Shown piece by piece: positions 53,421-64,000 of a DNA stretch of 64,000 bases. This DNA comes from Agapetus fuscipes (taxonomy: Eukaryota; Arthropoda; Insecta; Trichoptera; Glossosomatidae): the NCBI GenBank assembly GCA_951799405.1, contig OX637345.1, positions 11,656,001-11,720,000 of the forward strand, given 5' to 3'. Position numbers and translations under genes: made by a program. The notes below the pieces were generated by a model. That model did no database searches, was not told where the DNA came from, and saw only the letters and a program-made list of their open reading frames with translations. Numbering within the stretch: the first letter of the stretch is position 1; each line of letters opens with the position of its first letter.

Positions 53421-55092
53421 ATATTAATTTTATCGCCACTATATTCCCGAAAGTATAGCATCGGCGTATAAGTAAAACCTTTTATAAGTACAGCATTAAG
53501 AGGAAACAAAAGGGCCGTTACGCCATACAAACGTAGTCCCCTGTTTTCTCCCTGGATAATGTTAGTAGAGCAATCATTTTTGTCTCAAAAATCAATGACT
53601 ACTATTGGCATGTCCTTCGGTTTTCTTTTTTTTCATAAATTAATTATTAAAAGAGATATGAACATTCAAAAACCCATAAAATTTGTCAGATTTTTCGCTG
53701 TGTTTAAACATCCAGAAAACAAAATTGACTAAATTATATAAAAAAAGGAAAATATAGAAACACGGCCAAAGTCTATCTTTATTTATTAAAGAAAAAAATT
53801 AGTTAAATTGGTCAAGTTTTGGAGAAGGGAACAGGGGATTACGAAACGTTGATTTTGTGTAATTTTAATAGGTATTTTCGGTCCAAGCTGCAGTTGTCCC
53901 TATCGCGCTTTGCGGGGGGAGGCTTGAGGTTGGGGACGGGCGGACTAATGCGTATACAGACAAAGGAAGAAAAAGCAATAATAATTGCTGCGAAAATAAG
54001 GAGATATTCCATTATACACTTTTTTATTGCTTCCTTTGACCAGGGCCGGCTGGCAAAAATCTTTTGGTGTCAATTTTTTTATTTCATTTTTTTGATACAG
54101 AAAAAACTATTCAATAAATTGAGCTCAAACTGACTTTTGAAGAAAACGAAAGATTTGATAAAAACAAGTCCATTCATTTCAACATCAAAATGTGCGTCAC
54201 TAGGTATATGTGATATCTGTTAAAAAAAACATGCAAAAGCTGAATCCAAACACGAATTACATATAAGCAGAAATCTTGAAAATTTGGTATTTGATTTTTA
54301 CTTTCTTGCTCCCGGTACGGAGTAAAGAAAGTTTTGTTTTGGCGAGAAAAAAAAAATCGAGATTTTCACGGAAATGAGTTGTCCTGGTGCAGGACATGCC
54401 AAAAAACACTATCTTGCAAAAACGTCCGGCTGTATGTGTGTGTGTGTGTGTGTGAATTTTTTTTTTTTAATAATTCTAAAAAGACATTATAATGCAAAAA
54501 AAACAGCTATTTTAAAACTTTTATAGATAGTTTTAACAAATATCTGTAATTGTTCATTCAACATTTTTTGTTATAATTCTAATATTTAAGATGGCTCCCG
54601 AGCACCTAAAAACTTAAAATGAGATTTTCTCAAAAACGGCTTCAACGATTTTCGTTAAATTTTCTGTGTAGTCATTGCTTTATTAGTTCTACCAGACAGT
54701 TATAAACATTTTTTCCAAAAAAGTCATTTTTTGTGGGTTGCCATATAAAAAAAACAATCGTTTGCGAATATCTCGGAACACCATTGGTTAAACAAAAAAC
54801 GATGCATTGCAATTTTTCACATTACAATAATACCTATAATAATCAATTATTATTTTTCCAGAAAAACAAAAAAAAATGGTAGTCTCTATACAAACTTATT
54901 ATTTTCATACAAATTTGTTTGTAAGGCCTTCATACTACAATCTACATGGAAGCAAGATGTGAAGTATGGGGCCAGCGGGCGGGGCGGGCGCAGACAGGCG
55001 CAGGCGGGTGCGGGTACTTGGCGAGGGGAGGGGGGAGGGGCAGCGTGGTACGCATACATTGACAGCCTCACTCACACATCGATAGCTCGATT
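53420..55092. other. Intergenic stretch with a GC-rich block
   Basis: No gene recognised. Notable parts: a hairpin ACTTTCTTGCTCC/GGAGTAAAGAAAGT near 54300, a (GT)n run at 54431-54452, and a GC-rich block at 54963-55055 with several GGGCGG-like words that could be a promoter fragment or simply a G/C-rich repeat. Confidence 0.4.
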
Positions 55093-55100
55093 GTGCGGGC

Positions 55101-56308
55101 TAGAGATTGCAATCCGGATTCTTCGAAATTCGAAAATAACTGAAAAATCCGGATTTTCTGGAGTTTTTTTAAATCCGGTTTTTAAAACTCAAATCCGGTT
55201 TCTTCGGATTTTAGCCAAAATTGAGTTCAATGCATAAGTAATATTTTATATTTATCCACAAATTTTCATTCTAAGTAGTTCGATTACCTACTCTAATAAG
55301 CAAATTCGAAAAAAAGAAAAAAAGTTAAAGTAAAATTGGTCTTATGATTTAGTTTTTTATGTCCATGTATATATTGTGCTTTATTGTTTTTAAAAAATGT
55401 AATTTGTCATGTATGTTCCTTGACTTATAGGTTGTTATGCGGCTGACCACCCATAATGTAAAAATTGGTTCACTTTGCCAATGTCACCTCTGTTTCAGGG
55501 AAGGACGGCAAGAGTTGCGAGGCTTATGTTCATTTGAGATTGGGTTTTTATATTGTAGGTCCACATGCGGCATGTGTTAGCGCGAAATTATACATATCTG
55601 CTTGTGGGAATGCATTTAATATAAAACTTAAATGATATATATCTTTGCAGCTTAGATTAGATTAGATTAGAACAATATTTGAATTGGTAGGATTAGCTAT
55701 AGGCTGTAGGTACTTTGTTTGAGCGAATTTGGCGCGAAATCCGTGATTGGCTCTGTTTATGCCCATATAAGGCAATAAACCGAGCAACGCGAGACGTGCG
55801 CGTGCCGCGGGCGCGACGGACGCCCCGCGCCCCGCTCACTCACCGAGACACTTGACGCTTTCATGTTTTTAAGATCTCATTTTCTAAATAAGACTGATTA
55901 ATATGTACTAAATTAATGTCATAAACTATAAATTAATGTCACTAAATTAATGTTATCTTGTGTGAAAATTTCTAACCGACCATTGTTTGACAACGGCAAA
56001 TTTAATTTGAGGATGAATAATACGTTTTGTTGCATTTGATTTTATGTTATGTTCAGTTTATGACTATGTTAGTTAACTAATTTACCTATATAAGGGAAAG
56101 ATGACTGATACCCAAAGTTTTGTTGATTATTTTAGTTGATTTTATTTGTCGTGTCTGAATAAATGCAGATTTTAAATTCTGTTTTATTTCAATTTATCAA
56201 ATCACCTTAAAACTTAGAAAAATCCGGATTATCCGGTTTATCCGGATTTTAATCAAAGGAAAATTGGAAAATTCGGATTTCAAAAAAATCCGGATTTTGC
56301 ATTCTCTA
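55101..56308. mobile_element. Non-autonomous hAT element 1 with 8-bp TSD
   Basis: Inverted termini TAGAGATTGCAATCCGGATT and AATCCGGATTTTGCATTCTC+TA fit the hAT terminal consensus. The flanks are the exact 8-bp duplication GTGCGGGC (55093-55100 and 56309-56316). 1208 bp, no transposase. Sub-terminal regions are full of TCCGGATT repeats. A truncated RTE copy (55324-55672) is nested inside. Confidence 0.88.
55324..55672 (+). repeat. RTE copy nested in hAT 1, with linker
   Basis: Starts AAAGTAAAATTGGTCTTATG and keeps the full 90-bp linker found after the stop codon of the intact RTE, then the 3' UTR and a TTAGATTAGATTAG tail. This shows directly that linker and repeat are one transcript. Confidence 0.85.
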
Positions 56309-56389
56309 GTGCGGGCAATGCGAGACAGCAACAGATTTTACAAATACTTATTTTTCAATTCTGTAGCCCTTGAGGTTTCCTCTTAAATA

Positions 56390-56655
56390 AAAATGTTCCT
56401 TGACTTATAGGTTGGTATGCGGCTGACCACCCATACTGTAAAAAATGGTTCACTTTGCCAATGTCACCCCTGTTTCAGGGAAGGACGGCAAGAGCTGCAG
56501 GGCTTATGTTCATTTGAGATTGGGTTTTTATATTGTAGGTCCACATGCGGCATGTGTTAGCGCGAAATTATACATGTCTGCTTGTGGGAATGCATTTAAT
56601 ATAAATCTTACATGATATATATCTTTGCAGCTTAGATTAGATTAGATTAGTGGCT
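56390..56655 (+). repeat. 5'-truncated RTE copy
   Basis: GTTCCTTGACTTATAGGTTG through TTGCAGCTTAGATTAGATTA, nearly identical to the copy nested in hAT 1. Lies just outside that element. Confidence 0.8.
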
Positions 56656-56861
56656 CGCCGGACACCCGCCAGTTGCATAATAGGCGTGCATTGATTGTGA
56701 TTATGAAATCGGAGCCGTGTAAGGAATGCCCGCACTTACATATAAGGAGACAAACCGAATATGGAGCAAGCGCGCGTGCAAAGCATGCTCTACTGACAAC
56801 ACTGGTCTGTACACATAATACTTGAGAACAATCTTAATTCGAAATGAATAAAAATAGTGAC

Positions 56862-57633
56862 ATCGACGGTTAAAAGGCAGTACGGCATAAGCGACATTTT
56901 GGTTAAAAATGAGTTATGAATAAAAAAAAAAAAAAAAAAAAAAAACGCAACTAAGCTACACATATAGTGTAACTTCTTGCCGCGTTATCCCCGAAGGGGT
57001 CGCATGTGGCGAGTTGAACCTATTTATTTTTACAGGTAAGGGGGCCGGCCTTACGCCAACCACTTCAGTTGAAGTGGGGGTTTCCCAGCTCCCGAGAGAG
57101 CTGGTACTCATTTCTTGTGAAGGCTGAGTTTGAAATAAACACCGAAACGGGAAATCATTTCTGACACCCTCGCGCTCGGTGGGATTCGAACCCGAGCTCA
57201 CGGCATGGAATGCAAGCACTCTACCAACTGAGCTATCGACCGGACTATGAATGCTATCCTAATTGAAATTTTCCGCTCTTTCTAATTCGCTAACTCCCAT
57301 ACCTCTACGATGATTTTTTTTTGTTTATGCCCAAGCAAACAACTGCGTTTTCGAAGTATGGTTTTGTTGTAACCGACAAGATTTTGTCCTATTTTGCCCT
57401 AAAGGCGCTTGTGGCATAAAAAAAATCGTAACACATCGTAAAACCACATTAATAGGAATGCCAATAAATGCGCATTTTTTTATTTTTATTTTATTTTAGA
57501 GCTGTTTTGATTTTAACGATATGATAAAAAAATAAAAAAAGGTATGCCATTTTTCTGCAATCTCAAACTTTAAACTGCTCTCCTGAAAAAAAAAATTATG
57601 TCGCTCCCTTTTGACTGCCTTTTAACCGTCGAT
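56862..57633. mobile_element. Element X, TIR copy split by a SINE
   Basis: Perfect 20-bp inverted termini ATCGACGGTTAAAAGGCAGT (56862-56881) and its complement (57614-57633), with looser similarity inside (AGCGACAT). Without the SINE the element is about 440 bp and non-coding. Another copy is at 40408-40765. Confidence 0.8.
56922..57245 (-). repeat. SINE family II inside element X, with TSD
   Basis: Full unit from CCGGTCGATAGCTCAGTTGG (right end) to TGTGTAGCTTAGTTGCG, then a homopolymer tail (poly-A on the plus strand). It is flanked by the 7-bp duplication TATGAAT (56915-56921 and 57246-57252). The element X copy at 40.7 kb reads ATTCATAACTC without interruption, confirming the empty site. 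Confidence 0.88.
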
Positions 57634-57655
57634 ATAATCTAACAACACACTAGGT

Positions 57656-58879
57656 CAGTGATTCCCAAACTATGGTACGCGTACCACCAGTGGTACGCGA
57701 CGCTTCTTAAAGTGGTACGCAAGCAGCCATGGTCATAGGACATACATAGTAAATAATGAGATTAAACGTATTTCAATTCCGCGCTTAAAATTAAGAACAA
57801 TAGGGTAATTGCAGTGGTTGGGAAATCGGTTGAAAATACTATGGTTGTGTAGAGTACATTTCAAGGATCACAACCATATATTTTTTATACAGTAAAAATA
57901 AAGTTACCATTGATAATTTTCAAAAGTAAAATGTTGAGAATTTGAATACCCCAAAAACGCAGTGGGGACGAAGAAACACGCTGTGACGTCAAAATTACGT
58001 AGATGGATCCATGGGTCTTAGAAGACTTAACGGTACACTCCATACATTGTGAGATCCATTGACGTCACATCCGCCTAAATAAAAAAATGAGCTGTTGTAG
58101 CGGAAATCGAAAATGGGCGAATTTTACAGAGCTGTAGTTTTAAAACTAAGCCAGATATAATTTTTTTTAAAACGCAGATGCATTTTATTAAAGGTAGTCT
58201 ATCATTTTATGATATAAAAAAATTATGTGAAATTACCCTATTGAGCCAAATATTTCCTCTCTTGTTTCAAACATGCAGCACCATTTTTTGCACTAAGTCC
58301 TAAGAGAATTTTATTATTTTTTTAATAATTATCAAATAAACATAATTTTGTCATAAACAGTTGTTGCAGTTTTTATAACTTTCCCATTTTTAACGTTTTT
58401 TTTAACTGATACACTTCAGTGGTACGTCACTGATTTTTTAATTTCGTGAGTCTAAATCTAAATCTAAGCTGCAAAGATATGTATCATTTGAGATTCATAT
58501 TAAATGCATTCCCACAAGCAGACATGCATAATTTCGCGCTTACACATGCTGCAAGTGGACCTACAATATAAAAAACCCAATCTCAAATGAACATAAGCCC
58601 TGCAGCTCTTGCCGACCTTCCCTGAAGCAGGGGTGACATTGGCAAAGTGAACCATTTTTTACAGTATGGGTGGTCAGCCGCATACCAACCTATCAGTCAA
58701 GGAGTACAAGCAATTAATACAATCAAATACACGTATATAAAACAAATAAACTCTAAGCAATTAAACAGTAAAAAAATAAAAAACTAGAACACATATTTTT
58801 TTAAATTTAAAAGCCTCAGCTTAAACCGCCAGCATTACAGATCAACTGGTACTCGAAATTAAAAGTTTGGGAACCACTG
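57656..58879. mobile_element. Non-autonomous hAT element 2 with 8-bp TSD
   Basis: Left terminus CAGTGATTCCCAAACT and right AGTTTGGGAACCACTG are inverted with one mismatch. Exact 8-bp duplication CACTAGGT at 57648-57655 and 58880-58887. GTGGTACGC words lie just inside the left end. 1224 bp, no transposase; contains a truncated RTE insertion. Confidence 0.9.
58448..58853 (-). mobile_element. RTE copy with ORF end, nested in hAT 2
   Basis: TAAATCTAAATCTAAGCTGC tail, the full 3' UTR, a linker, and the last codons of the ORF (GCCAGCATTACAGATCAAC, matching LICDVGG-stop). Third locus linking repeat and RTE ORF. Confidence 0.85.
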
Positions 58880-59109
58880 CACTAGGTAGTTTAAAATTTA
58901 CTTTTTTACGTCAGATTTAGTTCATTGTGATATTTCTCCGGCGGCACTGCGTCCCAGGTATGCATAGTGATACAGTAATGAATGATCTTGAACATATTGT
59001 AGATTAGCAATATCGTCCCATTGATAGTTAGTTCCCTTGAATGAAAGTTTTTACTACACCACCAGAGATCCCCAGTCACTATCAAACTGTGTGCCGTGAT
59101 GGCAGAACG

Positions 59110-59535
59110 CCGGCATGCCACGAGTGGAACCTATTTATTTTCACAAGCTAAGGAGCCAGTGGTATAGTTTTTCTCGGGTTAGACCATGTTCTACTTGCAG
59201 TTATTTTATCTGCCGACGTTTCATTTCCTCGAGCGGGGAACATTATCAAGGCTCGTAGCGACGGGGGACCTTTATCCTCCGTTTACTTTTGGCAACTGGC
59301 TGGCCGCTGGTGCTCTTCTCATCTCTGTCATCATGTATCTTCGTTGTGATTGGCGGGGTGGATGCGTTGGGGGGTGGCTGCGCATGCGCAGGGGTTATTC
59401 AGTAAAAGGGTTAGTAACTTTTCCGTGTGTGAGGGTGAAGCTTTCACAAGAAATGTAAATCTGCCCCCTTCGGCAGCAAGGAAACCCTACTTCAAGTGCA
59501 TACTTTGGCGTAAGGCCGCCCCCCTTACCTGTTAA
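59110..59535. repeat. SINE II fragments around a hammerhead-like motif
   Basis: Bases 59110-59165 (minus) and 59440-59535 (plus) are SINE II pieces. Between them the minus strand of 59218-59250 reads TTGATAATGTTCCCCGCTCG, AGGAAATGAAACGTCGG: a near-CUGAUGA box, stem II (TTCC/GGAA), GAAAC, then a GUC triplet. The rest is unrecognised. Confidence 0.45.
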
Positions 59536-59539
59536 AGTT

Positions 59540-59720
59540 GGTCTGCGGCTGACCTCCCATGCTGTTTAAAATGGTTCACTTTGCCAATGTTTCAGGGAAG
59601 GTCGGCAAGAATTACAGGGTGTTTGTTATTTGACATTTGGGTTTTTATATTGTAAGCACACATGCGGCTTGTTTAAGCGCGAACTTATACGTGTCTGCTT
59701 GTTAAAATGCATATAATAAC
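59540..59720 (+). repeat. 5'-truncated RTE copy
   Basis: GTTGGTCTGCGGCTGACCTC through TGTCTGCTTGTTAAAATGCA. The 3' end is lost. Confidence 0.65.
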
Positions 59721-59937
59721 TAACCGACCTAGGGCTATGACTGTGGGGAAGGCAATGGCTATGCTCAATGAGATCTCCTCTTTGGTTGATATCTTCTACC
59801 TCAGTAAGAATCAGCTTAGACAGAGGCTTACGTTTCTCCTAAGCTGATTTCGGTTATTTATTCTTATCTTTGATTTTTTTATGTCATCTGAATGCTTTTA
59901 ATTCTTGTATGGATTAGGTTTGACCTGTTATGTACAA

Positions 59938-60300
59938 TCTATAATCTAAGTTGCAAGGATATATTCATTTAAAGTTCTCAAATGCATGCCCACAAACAAA
60001 CACGTGTAGTTCGCGCTTACAAATGCTGATTGTGTACTTACAAATAAAATCCAAACCTCAAATGAACATAAGCCCTACAACTTTTGCCGACCTTCCCTGA
60101 CACAGGGGTGACATTGGCAAAGTGGACCATTTTTTACAGTATGGATGGTTTCAGGGAAGGTCGGCAAGAGTTGCAGGGCTTATGTCCATTTGAGAATTGG
60201 GTTTTTATATTGTAGGTCCACATGCGGCATGTGTGAGCGCGAAATTATGCGTGTCTGCTTGTGGGAATGCATTTAATATGAATCTCAAATGATACAAGCT
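59938..60300. repeat. Two RTE copies in opposite orientation
   Basis: Bases 59938-60147 run minus (TATAATCTAAGTTGCAAGGA ... TACAGTATGG). Bases 60148-60300 run plus (GGTTTCAGGGAAGGTCGGCA ... ATGATACA). They meet head-to-head at the conserved hairpin. Confidence 0.7.
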
Positions 60301-60302
60301 TA

Positions 60303-60783
60303 TGGACCGGTCCGTAGCTCAGTGGTAACACTGCGGACTCTGAATGGGAAGGTTGTGGGTTCGATTCCCGGCGGAGCACAAAAAATATACCATTTATATT
60401 TTCAAATATGCTCTTCGCCGGGTTGAAAAATTCATAAAACCTTTACCAATGACCGGTCACCAAAGGTCCATCCAGCCTTACAGCAACTGGGTCTTGCTTG
60501 AGAATTGGCGCTTTGTAGTGACGACGATCAAGCTCGTAAAAAGGTTGACAGCTCAATTGGTAGAATACTTGCATCCCATGCCGAGAGCAAGGGTTCGATC
60601 TCATAGGTTTACTCAGCCTTCACAAGAAATGAGAACCAGCCCCCCCGGGAGCTGGGAAACCCCCACTTCAACTGAAAGTGGTTGGTGTGAGGCCGGCCCC
60701 CTTACCTGTAAAAATAAATAGGTCCCGAAGCGCCACATGCAGACAAGAAGTCACACTATATGTGTAGCTTAGTTGCGTTACAT
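60303..60783 (+). repeat. Dimeric SINE: family III fused to family II
   Basis: Family III unit 60303-60545 (ACCGGTCCGTAGCTCAGTGG; GGTTCGATTCCC) joined at GCTCGTAAAAAGG to a family II unit (GACAGCTCAATTGGTAGAAT; GGGTTCGATCTC), ending TGTGTAGCTTAGTTGCGTT. Same junction as 17540-18105. Confidence 0.75.
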
Positions 60784-60844
60784 ATCCTTGCAGCTTAGAT
60801 TTAGATTTTTAGATGGTCAGCCCCATACGTCAAGGAATAGGTAT

Positions 60845-60920
60845 TTACACACATTATAAATCTATCTATAATGTGAATCCCCAATGTTACACATCTTTGC
60901 AACTTAGATTAGATAACAAT
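60845..60920 (+). repeat. RTE tail fragment
   Basis: ATGTGAATCCCCAATGTTAC and CATCTTTGCAACTTAGATTA only. 60920-61290 holds no supported feature. Confidence 0.5.
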
Positions 60921-61294
60921 TTCTTCGTCCAATCTTACATAGTTTAGTGGTTAAATATCCGAATCAGAAGTGACTCCGAAAAGAGTGCAGTCGAGTGAGA
61001 AAGATTGCCGAGCCTTGGTTGTTATCTGGCTTGATATGTTGGCATATGTGCGGAGCCGACGTGAGAAGACCACACCCCGGCTCCCACGGCCCGACCTCCT
61101 GTACCAGAGACTATGGGGAGCATTGTCTCGCTCTCTCTGGGACTGGGAACTCTCGCACGGTCTCCCCACCTCATGTAAACCATATCACCTGCTATTCATA
61201 ACAACAAGAGCATATTCTGTAAGTTTATTACTGGCGCAGAAGATGCATCCCATCGAGTTATGATATTGAAGAAGACGAAACTAGCTTCCTGAAG

Positions 61295-61440
61295 TGCTAT
61301 TCTGTTAAATTCCTTACGACCTTAAGGCGACGATAGCGATTGGTGTCCAAAAATAAGGTGTACTGTGATCTTATTTATCTATAGAGTTCTTTGGCAAGAG
61401 CTAGCAAGCTCCGAAAGTGTAAGGAATTTAGCAGAATAGC
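61295..61440. repeat. Inverted repeat, about 145 bp
   Basis: CTATTCTGTTAAATTCCTTA (about 61298-61317) pairs with TAAGGAATTTAGCAGAATAG (about 61421-61440), one mismatch. A SINE III tail fragment (minus) follows at 61470-61525. Confidence 0.6.
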
Positions 61441-61689
61441 GTTTCTGCATCGTAACATAAAATAATAATAATCGGATGATTTATTTGGTGAGCGCTGTTT
61501 TTGTGTGAAACACACCTAAAGAGTCCATTATTTTTTTTCAATCTACCCAGTTTCCTGTACAGTATTACTTCAAAAAAAGGACGCCATTAGTCACCCAGAC
61601 CTATGACGTCGACACAGAGGAACATATGATATGTTCCGACTACATTGGCATATTTTGGTTACGTATAACGAGAAAGACAAGCTACTAAG

Positions 61690-61935
61690 CTGCTTTACAG
61701 TGTCAAGGGCAAACACCAGTGGAAAATTCATTAATCTTCGAACAGATGTGGTTTTTAGTTGTACTGGTCCATCCTGCTGGAACAGTCTGCCTCTGGAGTA
61801 GAGAACAGAGACCAGCGTTGGCAGTTTCAGTAGGTTGCTTAGGACACATTTGTTTAATAGAATCTTCAACAAATAATCGCGCCCTTGACGTGACTAGTGC
61901 CACTAAACAGCGCTGTACAAAATTGGAAAATCTAA
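61690..61935 (+). mobile_element. CR1/L2-type LINE 3' remnant
   Basis: A broken frame encodes VVFSCTGPSCWNSLPLE and LRTHLFNRIF, the GPxxWNSLP end of a LINE RT. An RTE tail fragment (minus) follows at 61930-62035. Confidence 0.6.
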
Positions 61936-62439
61936 TCTAAGATGCAAATATATGAAACATTGGGGATTCAAATTATATGCATTCTCACAAGCAGACACGT
62001 ATAAGTTCGCATTTGCACATGCCATTAGTATTATTGGTAAAACTGAAGTAGTATTACGGTATGAGTGTTCAGTTTCAAATCCAACTGAATTCCTTGAAGA
62101 TAAAAGTGAGTGCTAGATTCACAATCAAGCTATTTTTCGGTATCTATTACAAATACCTTTATCAGCTAATATTCAGTTGTTACCGAGTATTTTTATTAAT
62201 CATGAGTAAGTATTAAGAATTCGGATTAACATCGATAGATATCAATTTTTAGTATAACTGTATGATGTACTAAAACATTGCGTAGACTCTCCTCCAAAAA
62301 ATGTATGCCAATCCATTTTCATTTTGAGTTGAGTCAATCTCAATAGATGGCACTATGTTACCCACACATACTGAGAATATTGCATCTTTATGCAATCTTA
62401 TCCATACTCTACGTGGCTGACATTGAAAAAATAGTTTAA

Positions 62440-63485
62440 AAATGCGGCCTTCTGCATATTTTTATGCTGAAGATTGGCAGATTTACAGAGGAGGTGTGAG
62501 GATTTTTCATCAGAACAGATGCCATTAAAATATCTCTGGGGTTCCGCAGGAGTCCATGCTGGGTCCAGTCCTTTTTGTACTTTATACAGCCGGCATTTAG
62601 AGCATAGTCGAAAAATACTGCCTTTCTGCAAATTTTTATGCTGATGATTGGCAGATTTACTCTCAATACCTGCCCAATTAGACTGAGGACCTTAAAGCAT
62701 GATGTCTGCGTGTATCTTGGAGGTGGAAGAGTGGATGAAGGAAAACTACCTTATCCTCAATACCGACAAGACTGAACTAATGTGGTCGGCCACATCCAGA
62801 CGCGATCACCTCCTGGAGAATGGAGTACCTCTCTCCATTGGGGGAGAGTTCATCCAGCTTTCTAACTCTGTGAGACTTTTGGGAGTTATGCTGGATCGGA
62901 ATCTCACAATGGAGGAACAGGTCGACAAAACGATAGTTGGTTTAATTTTTGGTCTACGCCAAATATCAGGTGTCTACCACCGGGTGTGGTTAAAACATTG
63001 GTGAGTGCTTTTTTGATGTCCCAATTGATGGTTGTCCCGAATCGATTATTGTTCTACGCCAGTCAAAAAAGCAACTGAACAGATTTCACTCCGTTCTGAA
63101 TGCGGTCCCTAGACTGGTCTTCGGGATGTCCTAAGTCTCTCACATCACTCCGCTGTTGAAAGAACTACATTGACATAATTTTCGGGAAAGTGTGGTTAAG
63201 TGAATGAGTTTGATAGTATTCAAATCCCTCAATGGTATGGCTCCGTCATATCTGGCAGACATGTTTTCCCTAGTTGAGGTGAGTGTGAGAGGGCAGATTC
63301 TCAGGTTAGCGGGGAGTGGTGCTGTCAGGGAGTGGTCAAATACGCACTAATTTTAGGGATCGCGGATTGCGGGACCGATGGAGTGGAACAGACTGCCACC
63401 CGCAGACCGCAGTGAGGAATTCAGAATCTGTTGATGTTTTCAAGGGAGCACTGAAAGCGCACCTTTATAAGATGTCTCATTAGTG
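62440..63485 (+). mobile_element. CR1/L2-type LINE RT remnant
   Basis: Bases 62535-62660 hold a broken GVPQESMLGP...FYADDWQIYSQ RT core. 62699-63004 is open and encodes EEWMKENYLILNTDKTELMW and SVRLLGVMLDRNLTMEEQV. Later frames give LNGMAPSYLADMF, NSESVDVFKGALKAHLYKMS and a stop. The YADD segment is partly duplicated at 62440-62500. Decayed; no intact ORF. Confidence 0.75.
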
Positions 63486-63489
63486 ATAT

Positions 63490-64000
63490 AGAGAGCGCTC
63501 TTTTATCATTTGTAATTAAAAATAAATTATCCTCATAAATATTTTATGGAGGGAAACGGCACAAGACAGAGTCCTATAGGATTATGGTTTTTGAGCTGAA
63601 GAAAGTAATACTGAAGTTTCTTATGTATTTAGTTTAAATTTTAAATATTCAATGTGTTATCTGGGAAAAAGATAATTCAGTTTTGGTCTCGAGTGATGAT
63701 TTGTAAATATCGAGTTTATTATTATTATTCTGCCCAGTTCATAGAGGCACATGCGGGCGTGACGTCATACACGGTTCAGCATACCAACCTCTGCTCCGTC
63801 TTTTATGTTAACAGATCAGTGATTCATTTGCTTTCAACAAATTGTTTACATTTTTGTGTGTTGACTTAAATATCCTACTCACAAAATATACATCACTAGG
63901 CTGCTCTCTACAGCACACATATTGATTGATCAAAAAAAAGAATTGACTCCGCACATTAATTCACAGACAAAATTGTGACGTCACTAGGCCGGGTCGCTAG
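63490..64000. other. Unassigned end of window
   Basis: A LINE-tail-like word (GCACAAGACAGAGTCCTATA) at about 63560; otherwise nothing recognised. The last bases end CGCTAG after a G/C-rich stretch, reminiscent of a Helitron 3' end, but the window stops there. Confidence 0.35.

Noticed and set aside
53819..54133. 104-codon plus-strand ORF
   Set aside because: No domain, no splice-consistent neighbours, atypical composition; likely chance.
63975..64000. Second Helitron 3' end at the window edge (ends CGCTAG)
   Set aside because: The sequence stops there, no clear hairpin is visible, and no 5' partner was found.

Overview
This window is a piece of an intron-rich, A+T-rich animal genome, most likely an insect. 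The fimbrin/plastin exons read like insect fimbrin, and the two astacin proteases use the insect-style zinc site. A hemipteran is plausible but cannot be shown from sequence alone. Real coding sequence is a small minority of the window. Most of it is transposable-element debris plus a few young or intact elements.

Layout. 0.7-5.6 kb: a complete six-exon astacin metalloprotease gene on the minus strand. 5.8-20.7 kb: intergenic DNA with nested SINEs and LINEs, one orphan fibronectin-III exon (8.05-8.24 kb), an orphan promoter-like block with a heat-shock element, TATA box and two 5' mini-exons (9.89-10.77 kb), an uninterrupted 1000-codon RTE-like retrotransposon (12.36-15.87 kb, minus) and an orphan LDL-receptor class A fragment (about 16.1 kb). 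20.8-25.6 kb: a second complete astacin gene on the plus strand, divergent from the first and with matching splice phases. 25.6-33.6 kb: gene-poor DNA with a 53-bp satellite (31.58-32.22 kb) and a perfect 127-bp-arm palindrome (32.68-32.94 kb). 33.67-45.23 kb: a fimbrin gene on the minus strand, 11 exons visible and only the short first coding exon missing. One of its exon/intron boundaries is amplified into a 14-unit tandem array (40.77-41.91 kb). 45.3-64 kb: no host gene recognised. This part holds a 2-kb Helitron-like element inserted in a SINE, two 1.2-kb non-autonomous hAT elements with exact 8-bp target duplications, a TIR element split by a SINE, and LINE remnants.

The repeat content forms a readable history. 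The most common repeat (about 265 bp, ending in TTAGA repeats) is the 3' end of the intact RTE element, because three copies carry the RTE stop-codon region next to it. At least three tRNA-headed SINE families occur, and two of them are fused into a dimeric subfamily. Several short motifs resemble the hammerhead ribozymes known from Penelope-like elements.

The most unusual locus is the fimbrin exon-edge array. Fourteen 90- or 75-bp units each carry the end of a coding exon plus an intact splice donor, arranged as a duplicated 390-bp higher-order block, and the array ends inside a truncated TIR transposon. All exon coordinates were derived by hand from splice consensus and reading-frame continuity. 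No alignment or database search was run.
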